The translations under genes were made by a program, and so were the position numbers. Shown one piece after another: positions 1 to 5,808 of a stretch of DNA of 6,527 bases. The notes below the pieces were generated by a model. It made no database searches. It was not told where the DNA came from and saw only the letters and a program-made list of their open reading frames with translations. The number at the start of each line of letters is the position of its first letter. Within the stretch, counting starts at the first letter, position 1. Source of the DNA: an uncultured Clostridia bacterium (lineage in GTDB: Bacteria; Bacillota; Clostridia; Christensenellales; Aristaeellaceae); the NCBI GenBank assembly GCA_947600345.1, contig CANQGC010000167.1, positions 1 through 6,527 of the forward strand, written 5' to 3'.

Positions 1-118
1 GGTCGTTGATCCAGCCGATGCCGCCGGTCACGTGGAATGCCGGGCGCTCTTCGTCCGAGATGTAGGGCACGTAGCGCTCCTCAAACTCGCGCGCCTTCCT
101 GAGCTCCTCGCTGTGCAT
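1..118 (-). CDS. Glycoside hydrolase family 32 enzyme (beta-fructosidase / sucrose-6-phosphate hydrolase type), N-terminal 39 residues only
   Basis: Reading leftward from the ATG at 118-116, the frame stays open to the window edge. Its residues 25-39 read RPAFHVTGGIGWIND, which matches the start of the GH32 five-bladed propeller domain (family pattern R-P-x-F-H-...-G-W-[IM]-N-D-P-N-G). In this family the Asp of the W-[MI]-N-D motif is the catalytic nucleophile; here it is D39, and the gene leaves the window one base after its codon. GH32 enzymes split beta-fructosidic bonds in sucrose, sucrose 6-phosphate, fructo-oligosaccharides or fructans by a retaining mechanism. No signal peptide is seen, so the enzyme is probably cytoplasmic and acts on imported sugar. 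An AGGAGG ribosome binding site at 126-131 lies 7 bp before the start. It is the last visible gene of the transporter operon, 30 bp after the binding-protein gene. Which GH32 activity applies cannot be told from this fragment. Confidence 0.85.
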   Translation of the reverse strand, partial: MHSEELRKAREFEERYVPYISDEERPAFHVTGGIGWIND

Positions 119-148
119 GAGACAGCCTCCTAGTCGTGTTTCTTCTTA

Positions 149-1819
149 TTATTGATTGGCTTCCGCGTAGCGGTCGTAGGCCTCCTGGTAGACGGTGAGC
201 AGCTCCTGCATGCCGCACTGCTTGTTCAGGTGGTCGATGTACTTCTGCCACTCCTCGTCGGTGGGGCCGCCGTCGCGAATCCACAGGCCCTCCTGCTCGG
301 AGACGGCGTTCTGGAAGTCCGTCTTGTAGCGGTCGATGGTGTCCAGCTCGCGGGAGGTGAACACGCAGTCGATCGGGTACACGCTGGTGTCGTCCACCTG
401 GGGCATCCAGTAGTCGTACAGGTCGGTCAGGCGCTCGATGGCGCGGTCCTCCATGCGGAAGTTCTCCATGTAGTACTTCGAGAGGATCAGCTTCGGGCCG
501 TAGACCTCGTACTCGCCCTTGAGCTCGCCCGCGCCCTTGCCGTACTTCTCCTGGGCCTGGTCCTCAGTGATGGACAGCCACACGCCGTCCTCATCCTGCT
601 CCAGGAAGTAGGTGCCAATCGGGCCGTACTGCAGCTGCATCACGTTCTCGCCCTCGTACCAGAGGTCGAAGAACTTCAGCAGGTTGATCGGGCTCTGGCA
701 GGCGGAGGTAATCGAAAGCTGGCCGCTGTTGGTGCCGCCGCCGGTGCGAACGGTCACGTTCTTGGTGCCATCCGGGCCGGAGAGTATGGGCAGGAACACG
801 TAGTCCTCGGCGTGCTCGCCCATGAGCTCCTCGATGTACCACCAGGTGGAGACGCCCACGTAGCCCTGCTGGCACTTGGAGATCAGCTGCGTGTCGCTCT
901 GGCTGAACATCTCCACGTCCATCAGGCCCTCGGAGTACCACTGGTGGAAGTAGTCCATCGCCTTGCGGTAGCCGTCGTCGACGCAGACGAAGCGCACCTT
1001 GCCGTCCGGGCCGAGGGTCAGGTCGTTGCAGACGTCGTTCGTCCAGTTGGTGAAGCCGAAGCCCGCGTAGAAGATGTTCTGGCCCCAGCACCACTGGTCG
1101 AAGCCGGTGGACATGGGCAGCGTCGAGCCCGGCGCGTTGCCGTAGTACTTGGCGGACATGTCGTTCTCCTTGAACGCCACCAGCGCGTCGTGGAGCTCGT
1201 CCAGCGTGGTCGGCACCGGCAGACCCAGCTCGTCCAGCCAGGCCTTGTTGATCATGCTGAACTGGGGGATGGTGTAGATGGAGTAGTCCTCCGGCTTGCC
1301 GATGCCGCCGGTGCCCATCTGCTCGCCCGCGGGCAGACCGTAGATGCAGCCGTCGTCCATGGTGATGGCCGCGCGGATGTTCGGGTGCTCCTCGAGGATC
1401 TGGTAGAGGTTCGGCATGATCTCCGGCGTGATGTAGGGCGTCAGGTCGATGAACGCGCCGTCCTCGCCGTGGCGGGCGATGTCGTAGTTGCTGAAGCCCA
1501 CGCCGATGAAGGCGTCCGGCATGATGTTGCCCGCGATGCGGATGTTCACCTGCTCGGACAGGGAGTCGGACATCGTGTTCCACTTGATGTGGATGCCGGC
1601 CTCCTCCTGGAGCTTGTTCAATACCTCGTTGTTCTCATAGCCCGGGGACAGCGCGGAGAGGCCGCCCATGAGCGTGAACTCGGTCTGGGAGGTGTCCTCG
1701 TTGAGCGTACCGGGGCCGGCGTTGTAGTTGGGCGACTTGCTGCCGCAGCCGGTCAGGGAGAGCGCGAGCGCGAGCGTCAGCACCAGGCCGACGAGCTTGA
1801 TGATGGTATTCCTTCTCAT
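149..1819 (-). CDS. Extracellular solute-binding lipoprotein of a CUT1-type sugar ABC transporter (LplA/YtcQ-like)
   Basis: A 556-residue protein that captures the sugar outside the cell and delivers it to the two permeases encoded just upstream. The N-terminus is a lipoprotein signal: basic MRRN, a hydrophobic stretch at about 5-22, then lipobox L-T-G-C with the lipidated Cys at 25, followed by a polar linker (26-46). The mature part has features of large family-1 binding proteins of the LplA/YtcQ group, including an 'IMPDAFIGVGFSNYDIARHGEDGAFIDLTPYI'-type segment at about 99-130 (key residues P101-D102, the G-x-G, and D-x-T/L-P-Y) and many Trp/Tyr residues suited to sugar stacking. The length is slightly above the roughly 500 residues of B. 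subtilis LplA/YtcQ. The start ATG has AAAGGAG about 7-8 bp upstream. It lies 16 bp after the second permease gene. The substrate is inferred from the GH32 neighbour, not from the protein itself. A long open frame on the opposite strand is a composition shadow. Confidence 0.92.
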   Translation of the reverse strand: MRRNTIIKLVGLVLTLALALSLTGCGSKSPNYNAGPGTLNEDTSQTEFTLMGGLSALSPGYENNEVLNKLQEEAGIHIKWNTMSDSLSEQVNIRIAGNIMPDAFIGVGFSNYDIARHGEDGAFIDLTPYITPEIMPNLYQILEEHPNIRAAITMDDGCIYGLPAGEQMGTGGIGKPEDYSIYTIPQFSMINKAWLDELGLPVPTTLDELHDALVAFKENDMSAKYYGNAPGSTLPMSTGFDQWCWGQNIFYAGFGFTNWTNDVCNDLTLGPDGKVRFVCVDDGYRKAMDYFHQWYSEGLMDVEMFSQSDTQLISKCQQGYVGVSTWWYIEELMGEHAEDYVFLPILSGPDGTKNVTVRTGGGTNSGQLSITSACQSPINLLKFFDLWYEGENVMQLQYGPIGTYFLEQDEDGVWLSITEDQAQEKYGKGAGELKGEYEVYGPKLILSKYYMENFRMEDRAIERLTDLYDYWMPQVDDTSVYPIDCVFTSRELDTIDRYKTDFQNAVSEQEGLWIRDGGPTDEEWQKYIDHLNKQCGMQELLTVYQEAYDRYAEANQ

Positions 1820-1835
1820 GCGAATCGCTCCTTTC

Positions 1836-2726
1836 TCAGCCCTTGACCGCGCCGGCCATGAAGCCCTTCTCGAAGTACTTCTGCACGAAGGGGTACACGA
1901 TCAGCATCGGCGCGGCGGCCACGATGATGGACGAGAACTTGATCATCTCGGTCAGCTTCTGCAGCTCGGCGTAGCCGCCGGAGATGGTGGCCGCCTGGCT
2001 GGCGCTGGCAGAGGAGCGGATCAGCACGTTGCGCAGCACCAGCGGCAGCGGCGCCTTCTCCGCGGTCAGGTAGATCAGGGCGGTGAACCAGTCGTTCCAG
2101 TAGGCCACCATGCTGAACACCACCATGACGGCCAGGATCGGCTTGGACAGCGGAATCACGATCTTGACGAACGTGCGGAGCTTCGAGCAGCCGTCGATCT
2201 CGCTGGCCTCGATCAGCTCGCGCGGGATGCTGTTCTGGAAGTAGTTGCGCACGATGATCATGTTGCTCACGGCCACGCCGCCGGGCAGGAACAGCGCCCA
2301 CATGCTGTCGATCAGGCCCGTATCCTTGACCACCAGGAAGGTGGGGATCAGGCCGCCGCCGAAGTACATCGTGATCAGGAAGAAGATGCTGAAGAACTTG
2401 CGGCCGGGCAGATCCTTCTGGGCCAGCGGGTAGGCGGTGATGTAGAGCATGACCACCGAGAAGATCGTGCCGACGACGGTGTACTTGATGGAGTTCAAGT
2501 AGCCGGAGAGTATGTTCGGGTCGGCAAACACGGCCTTGTAGCCGTCCAGCGTGAACCCGCTGGGCAGCAGGAAGGTCTTGCCGGCGTACACGTCGTAGGG
2601 GTTGGAGAGCGAGGCCACCAGCACGTAGTAGAGCGGATAGGCCACGATCAGCATGACGATGGTGCAGATCACCACGAGGATGATGTCGCTCGTCTTATCG
2701 GAAAGACCGCGCTTCTTTGTATTCAT
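1836..2726 (-). CDS. Sugar ABC transporter permease, MalG/LplC type
   Basis: A 296-residue inner-membrane permease with about six hydrophobic segments, the first at about 14-38. It carries the binding-protein-dependent transporter EAA signature on a cytoplasmic loop at about 168-192: P-R-E-L-I-E-A-S-E-I-D-G, with E173, A174 and G179, ending in the I-P-L at 191-193. That loop docks onto the ATPase subunit. The 'YPLYYVLVASLSNPYDV' start, the 'GGGLIPTFLVVKDTGLIDS' segment (about 123-141) and the C-terminal 'YPFVQKYFEKGFMAGAVKG' ending are typical of the LplC/YtcP subgroup of CUT1 permeases, which match large binding proteins. It should pair with the permease encoded 15 bp upstream. A near-perfect ribosome binding site, AAAGGAGGTG at 2734-2743, lies 7 bp before the ATG and overlaps the stop codon of the preceding gene, suggesting coupled translation. 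Confidence 0.94.
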   Translation of the reverse strand: MNTKKRGLSDKTSDIILVVICTIVMLIVAYPLYYVLVASLSNPYDVYAGKTFLLPSGFTLDGYKAVFADPNILSGYLNSIKYTVVGTIFSVVMLYITAYPLAQKDLPGRKFFSIFFLITMYFGGGLIPTFLVVKDTGLIDSMWALFLPGGVAVSNMIIVRNYFQNSIPRELIEASEIDGCSKLRTFVKIVIPLSKPILAVMVVFSMVAYWNDWFTALIYLTAEKAPLPLVLRNVLIRSSASASQAATISGGYAELQKLTEMIKFSSIIVAAAPMLIVYPFVQKYFEKGFMAGAVKG

Positions 2727-2741
2727 GATGCCGCACCTCCT

Positions 2742-3668
2742 TTAAATAAAGTCGACGTCCGAAGCCTTGGACGAGATCTTGTTGACGATGAACAGCAGGA
2801 TCAGGTTGATCGCCGTATTGAACAGGCCGACGGCCGTGGAGTAGCTGTACTTGGCATTCTCAATACCTTGCTGGTACACGTACACGGCGATGACGTCGCT
2901 GGTCGCCTTGTTCAGGTCGGTCTGCAGAAGCCATACCTTCTCGAAGCCCACGTTCATCAGCTGGCCGGCGCTCATGATGAACATCAGAATCGCCATCGGC
3001 AGCAGCGCCGGAACGTCCACGTTCATGATGCGCTGGAAGACGGACGCGCCGTCGACCTTGGCGGCCTCGTAGAGCGTGGTGTCGATGTTGGACAGCGTGG
3101 CCAGGTAGATGATGCAGCCCCAGCCGGCGTCCTGCCAGACGCCCGACGCGATGTAGATCGTGCGGAAGGCGCTGGACTGGGTCAGGAAGTCCACCTGGGT
3201 GCCCAGCAGCAGGTTGATCAGGCCGCCCGACGGGCTCAGGAAGATGCGGATCATACCGCAGATGACCATCGTGGAGATGAAGTGCGGGGCGTAGAGCACG
3301 GTCTGCACCACCCGCTTGTAGCGGTGGAAGCGCAGCTGGTTGATGCACAGGCTCAGCACGATCGGGATCGGAAAGCTCCAGAGCAGGCTGAACAGGCTCA
3401 GCAGTATGGTGTTCTTCATCATGCGGCCGAAGGTCGGCGCGGAGAAGAAGCGCTCAAACCACTCGAAGCCCACGAACTCGCTGCCCGCGTAGCCGCGCGT
3501 GGCCTTGAAGTCGCGGAAGGCGATCTGGATGCCGTACATCGGAATGTACTTGTAGATCACCGTGATGATGACCGGGATCAACAGCAGCAGGTAGAGCTGC
3601 CAGTTGTCCATGATCCGCCGGCTCGTGCTCTTGCGCCGGGGCGCGGCGGCGTTGGGATTCCCATTCAT
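2742..3668 (-). CDS. Sugar ABC transporter permease, MalF/LplB type
   Basis: First gene of the leftward operon, 308 residues from the chosen ATG. It has a basic cytoplasmic tail (RRKSTSRR at about 11-18), then about six membrane segments, the first at about 23-43. The EAA loop is at about 201-220 (E201-A-A-K-V-D-G207 ... V-P220), the contact point for the ATPase. The segments 'YIPMYGIQIAFRDFKATRGYAGSEFVGFEWF' (41-71) and the end 'KISSKASDVDFI' are characteristic of the LplB/YteP subgroup. A GTG at 3677-3675 would add three residues, but the only ribosome binding site, AGGAAGTGA at 3674-3682, includes that GTG and stands 5 bp before the ATG at 3668, so the ATG is preferred. No ATPase gene is seen in the operon; these systems usually use a shared MsmX/MsmK-type ATPase. 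Confidence 0.93.
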   Translation of the reverse strand: MNGNPNAAAPRRKSTSRRIMDNWQLYLLLLIPVIITVIYKYIPMYGIQIAFRDFKATRGYAGSEFVGFEWFERFFSAPTFGRMMKNTILLSLFSLLWSFPIPIVLSLCINQLRFHRYKRVVQTVLYAPHFISTMVICGMIRIFLSPSGGLINLLLGTQVDFLTQSSAFRTIYIASGVWQDAGWGCIIYLATLSNIDTTLYEAAKVDGASVFQRIMNVDVPALLPMAILMFIMSAGQLMNVGFEKVWLLQTDLNKATSDVIAVYVYQQGIENAKYSYSTAVGLFNTAINLILLFIVNKISSKASDVDFI

Positions 3669-3673
3669 TCGAT

Positions 3674-3682
3674 TCACTTCCT
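3674..3682 (-). promoter_or_regulatory. Ribosome binding site deciding the LplB-type permease start
   Basis: On the minus strand AGGAAGTGA differs at one position from the ideal AGGAGGTGA and ends 5 bp before the ATG at 3668. The in-frame GTG at 3677 lies inside this element, so it could not be used efficiently as a start. This shortens the permease by three residues compared with the longest open frame. Confidence 0.65.
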
Positions 3683-3774
3683 CATTCTAATTGTAGCACC
3701 TTGGATGAAAATACGAAACCCCGGATTCCCTTGCGTCTCCCTTCACCCCCCATCGGCGAAGAATCTCGGTCGGC

Positions 3775-3788
3775 ATGTAACGTTTCAT
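3775..3788. promoter_or_regulatory. LacI-family operator candidate O1
   Basis: ATGTAACGTTTCAT is an imperfect palindrome with a central CG, the hallmark of LacI-family operators (half-sites TGTAAC and TGAAAC). It lies about 75 bp into the predicted transporter transcript and matches O2 at 13 of 14 positions in inverted orientation. Binding by the adjacent repressor is inferred from the proximity and the repeated motif. Confidence 0.65.
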
Positions 3789-3832
3789 AGCGATTGTCAA
3801 AAAATAGCGGGATACTGGGCCGCAATCGCGTT

Positions 3833-3846
3833 GTGAAACGTTACAT
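3833..3846. promoter_or_regulatory. LacI-family operator candidate O2
   Basis: GTGAAACGTTACAT is the inverted copy of O1, with central CG. It sits just downstream of the predicted transporter promoter (centre about +17), so it is the likely main repression site. The half-sites are one base shorter on each side than those of a CcpA cre box, which argues for the local regulator and against general catabolite control. Confidence 0.72.
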
Positions 3847-3862
3847 ATCTCTGCGTGATTCT

Positions 3863-3891
3863 ATAATAGACACTTGCGCGGGTTTTGTCAA
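3863..3891 (-). promoter_or_regulatory. Predicted sigma-A promoter of the transporter/GH32 operon
   Basis: On the minus strand a perfect -35 box TTGACA (plus-strand positions 3886-3891) is followed by a 17-bp spacer and TATTAT as -10 box (3863-3868), one base off consensus. The predicted start is an A at about 3856. The operator at 3833-3846 lies about +10 to +24, a position where a bound repressor would block initiation or early elongation. This is the strongest promoter match facing the permease genes. Confidence 0.75.
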
Positions 3892-3971
3892 TGGTTTGCG
3901 CCATGATTTCTCAATTTCGTCTCTATGTACAAAACAATCGCCGCTATTATGCGCAGCTTTCCGAAATATCC

Positions 3972-3983
3972 GTTTCATGAAAC
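3972..3983. repeat. Perfect 12-bp palindrome GTTTCATGAAAC upstream of the repressor promoter
   Basis: The sequence equals its own reverse complement. It contains the same half-sites as the operators (TGAAAC and GTTTCA) but arranged back to front, so it is not an ordinary operator of this set. It lies about 18 bp upstream of the predicted -35 box of the regulator gene. Function unknown; chance in this AT-rich stretch is possible. Confidence 0.4.
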
Positions 3984-4000
3984 TTTGTGAAATTTATGGC

Positions 4001-4029
4001 TTTACTTTCACACCCGGCTGCGCTATAAT
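4001..4029 (+). promoter_or_regulatory. Predicted sigma-A promoter of the LacI-family regulator gene
   Basis: The -10 box TATAAT at 4024-4029 is perfect. Seventeen bp upstream is TTTACT (4001-4006), matching the -35 consensus at four of six positions. The predicted start is about 4036, giving a leader of about 47 nt that contains operator O3. The sequence upstream is AT-rich compared with the surrounding genes. Confidence 0.7.
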
Positions 4030-4050
4030 GAAATCGAGCGATGAATTGAG

Positions 4051-4066
4051 CGTGAAACATTTCACG
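4051..4066. promoter_or_regulatory. LacI-family operator candidate O3 (autoregulatory)
   Basis: CGTGAAACATTTCACG has perfect 7-bp arms around a central CA. It shares the GTGAAAC half-site with O2 but lacks the central CG seen in O1 and O2. It lies between the predicted start (about 4036) and the ATG at 4083 of the regulator gene, suggesting that the repressor limits its own expression, perhaps with lower affinity because of the changed centre. Confidence 0.65.
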
Positions 4067-4082
4067 AGAAAGCGAGGCGCGG

Positions 4083-5072
4083 ATGAAGCGCAAGGGAAGT
4101 TCCCCCACGATGAAGGACGTGGCGCGGGAGGCGGGCGTGGCGCTGGGCACGGTATCAAAGGTGTTCAACGGCATCCCCGTGGGCGAGGAGTACAAGCGAA
4201 AGGTCGAGGACGCGGCGAAGCTGCTGGGCTACCAGGTCAACACCTACGCCCGGGCGCTGAAGACGAACAAGACGCTCACCGCGGCGCTGATCCTGCCCAA
4301 CACCACTGATCCCTTCTTCAGCCTGCTGGCCGGGGAGGTCTGCAAGACCCTCGCCCGCCGGGGCTACCGGATGCTGCTGGCGCTCTCCGACGCCGACCCG
4401 GACGCCGAGCAGCAGTGCGTGCGCATGGTGGAGCAGAACAAGGTGGACGGCATCATCGGGCTGACCTACAACCCCGCGCTGGAGATCAGCGAGTCCGTGC
4501 CCTACGTGAGCATCGACCGCTACTTCAGCCCGGCGGTGCCCTGCGTCGCCTCGGACAACTTCGGCGGCGGCCAGATGGCGGCCCGAAAGCTCCTGGAGCT
4601 GGGCTGCGAGCGCCTGCTCTTCTTCCGCATCGGCTCGGACGTGCCCGGCGAGGCGGACAAGCGCGGCGACGGCTTCCAGGCCGCCTGCCTGCAGGCCGGC
4701 GTGGAGTACGAGGCGCTGCGGCTGCGCGACGAGGACGGCTACGCGCCCTTCCTGGCCTTCCTGCGGGAGCATCTGCGCGAGGGCAGGCTCGACTTCGACG
4801 GCATCTTCTGCAACACGGATAAGCTGGCCTACCACGTGGCCCGCATGCTCGCGGAGCTGGGCGTGCGCGTGCCCGAGGACGTGCAGATCATCGGCTTCGA
4901 CGGCATTCGCCGCTTCGGCAGCGAAGCGCTCTACTGCTCCACCATCTCCCAGCCCGTGGGACAGATTGCCGAGACCGCCGTGGACATACTGCTCCAGGAG
5001 GACAGAACCCACCTGCCCTCGCTGATCTGCCTGCCGGTGAGCTACGTGAGCGACGGCACTACGAAAGGATGA
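4083..5072 (+). CDS. LacI/GalR-family transcriptional repressor of the sugar locus
   Basis: A 329-residue protein of normal family length. Residues 9-30 (T-M-K-D-V-A-R-E-A-G-V-A-L-G-T-V-S-K-V-F-N-G) form the N-terminal helix-turn-helix. The hinge at about 53-61 (N-T-Y-A-R-A-L-K-T) has Leu59, which corresponds to the leucine that wedges into the central step of LacI-type operators. Residues from about 65 to the end are the periplasmic-binding-protein-like effector domain: 'ALILPNTTDPFFS' at 68-80, R194..G197-F198, 'CNTDKLA' with D246, 'IIGFDGI' with D273, and 'STISQP' at 286-291. The ATG at 4083 has a modest GCGAGG site 5 bp upstream. It is divergent from the transporter operon, with matching palindromes between them, so it is probably the local repressor, with the imported sugar or its phosphate as inducer. 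The effector cannot be read from the sequence. The next gene begins 4 bp after its stop. Confidence 0.93.
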   Translation: MKRKGSSPTMKDVAREAGVALGTVSKVFNGIPVGEEYKRKVEDAAKLLGYQVNTYARALKTNKTLTAALILPNTTDPFFSLLAGEVCKTLARRGYRMLLALSDADPDAEQQCVRMVEQNKVDGIIGLTYNPALEISESVPYVSIDRYFSPAVPCVASDNFGGGQMAARKLLELGCERLLFFRIGSDVPGEADKRGDGFQAACLQAGVEYEALRLRDEDGYAPFLAFLREHLREGRLDFDGIFCNTDKLAYHVARMLAELGVRVPEDVQIIGFDGIRRFGSEALYCSTISQPVGQIAETAVDILLQEDRTHLPSLICLPVSYVSDGTTKG

Positions 5073-5076
5073 TTGT

Positions 5077-5808
5077 ATGGCAAGCGAGTATTGGAAATGG
5101 AAGTTCCGGGACGTGCAGCCCGAGGAGAAGGTGGAGCTCACGCCCGAACAGAAGCGCAAAAACTGGTGGCACTACCACAAGTGGCACGTGGTCCTCGGCG
5201 CGGTGTGCCTCGCCGCGCTGATCAGCGTGGTGCTGACCATGCTGGGCGTCGGCAAGACCTTCCCGGACTACCAGGTCGCCTACGTAGCGGACTATCCCCT
5301 GCCCGACGCGGCCGCCGAAGCGCTGCAAAATGCCCTCGCCACGCTGGGCGAGGACTGCAACGGCGACGGCAAGGTGGTCGTGCAGCTGAATCAGTACGCC
5401 ACCAGCGGCGATTCGGAGACCGCCAACCCTTACTTCGTGATGGCCGCCACCACCAAGATCATGGCGGACCTCAGCACCCAAGAGAGCTACTTCTTTCTGA
5501 TGGACGATCCCCAGGAGTTCCAGCTGGGCTACGGCGCGCTGCGCAGGCTGGACGGCACGAACCCCGCCGAGGGGGATACGGACTGGCAGAGCTGCTGCCT
5601 GAAGTGGACGGACTGCCCGGCGCTGACGGCGCTCGACCTGGGCGACTACGATGAAAAGATGTTCGACCAGCAGATCGCCGGGGAGAGCCAGGACCTGTTC
5701 TCGAAGCTCTACATCGCCCGCCGGGGCTTCTGGTCCGAGGAGACCTGCAGCCACGTCGAGGCGTGCGACGCGCTCTGGGATAAGATCACGGAGGGGGCGA
5801 CCGCATGA
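5077..5808 (+). CDS. Single-pass membrane protein with extracellular domain, function unknown
   Basis: A 243-residue protein. A charged, Trp/Tyr-rich cytoplasmic tail (1-36, including NWWHYHKWHVV at 29-39) precedes one membrane helix at about 37-58, and the rest (about 60-243) should lie outside the cell. This 'W-x-Y-x-K-W-H-hydrophobic' entry into a single helix recalls an unnamed group of small membrane proteins that I associate with gut Clostridia, but no function is known to me. The ectodomain has a D-C-N-G-D-G loop at 93-98, resembling a calcium-binding turn, a 'YFFLMDDPQEFQLGYG' segment (138-153), and six cysteines (94, 173, 174, 180, 224, 230). The ribosome binding site AAAGGA (5064-5069) overlaps the end of the repressor gene, and spacing to the ATG is 7 bp, so it is probably co-transcribed with the repressor. 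It overlaps the next gene by 4 bp. Confidence 0.85.
   Translation: MASEYWKWKFRDVQPEEKVELTPEQKRKNWWHYHKWHVVLGAVCLAALISVVLTMLGVGKTFPDYQVAYVADYPLPDAAAEALQNALATLGEDCNGDGKVVVQLNQYATSGDSETANPYFVMAATTKIMADLSTQESYFFLMDDPQEFQLGYGALRRLDGTNPAEGDTDWQSCCLKWTDCPALTALDLGDYDEKMFDQQIAGESQDLFSKLYIARRGFWSEETCSHVEACDALWDKITEGATA

Larger units (their letters stand above)
3775..3846. repeat. Large inverted repeat enclosing operators O1 and O2
   Basis: The left arm at 3775-3796 and right arm at 3823-3846 pair over 13 bp (ATGTAACGTTTCA with its complement at 3834-3846) and a further 7 bp (GCGATTG at 3790-3796 with CAATCGC at 3823-3829). Between these is a small 2/4-base interruption, and the arms flank a 26-nt loop. 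The similarity therefore extends beyond the operator core into its flank. In the leader RNA this would be a 20-bp interrupted hairpin. It may reflect duplication-inversion of an operator with its flank. Confidence 0.8.
3669..3856 (-). promoter_or_regulatory. Long untranslated leader of the transporter operon
   Basis: If transcription starts at about 3856, as the promoter spacing predicts, the mRNA has a leader of about 188 nt before the first permease. It contains two operator-like palindromes that are inverted copies of each other (3833-3846 and 3775-3788) and could fold into one long stem. It also contains a run of six T on the minus strand (3799-3804), and near the gene a purine-rich stretch. 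Short open frames in the leader have no ribosome binding site and are not called. No known riboswitch was recognised. The extent depends on the predicted start site. Confidence 0.5.

Noticed and set aside
152..1846. A 564-codon open frame on the plus strand opposite the binding-protein gene.
   Set aside because: The protein is a monotonous Val/Leu/Ala/His/Asp/Glu/Gly mix with no domain, has no good ribosome binding site, and mirrors the lipoprotein gene. G/C-rich third positions remove stop codons from the antisense frame.
3690..3720. A TACAAT box close to the first permease gene as a second, nearer promoter.
   Set aside because: The -35 position 17 bp upstream reads TTTCGT, a poor match, and the resulting leader would be only about 14 nt. 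The TTGACA-17-TATTAT promoter upstream is much better.
3687..3788. A 33-codon minus-strand frame in the leader, starting MKRYMPTEILRRW, as a possible leader peptide.
   Set aside because: There is no ribosome binding site before either possible ATG, and its start lies inside operator O1. Nothing supports translation.
1728..3836. A 702-codon open frame on the plus strand opposite both permeases.
   Set aside because: It is low-complexity, charged and His/Asp/Glu-rich, crosses two well-supported permease genes and continues into the control region. This is an antisense composition shadow.
3831..3847. The operators as CcpA cre boxes.
   Set aside because: The spacing between the TG/CA ends and the central CG is one base too short on each side for the cre consensus, and a local LacI-family gene explains the sites better.
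3862..3867. A plus-strand TATAAT as an additional promoter toward the repressor gene.
   Set aside because: There is no acceptable -35 box at 16-18 bp spacing. The same bases are better read on the minus strand as the TATTAT -10 box of the transporter operon.
4155..5159. A 334-codon minus-strand frame opposite the repressor gene.
   Set aside because: It is repetitive Val/Ala/Leu/Gln/His composition with no recognisable motif, and the plus strand encodes a complete LacI-family protein.
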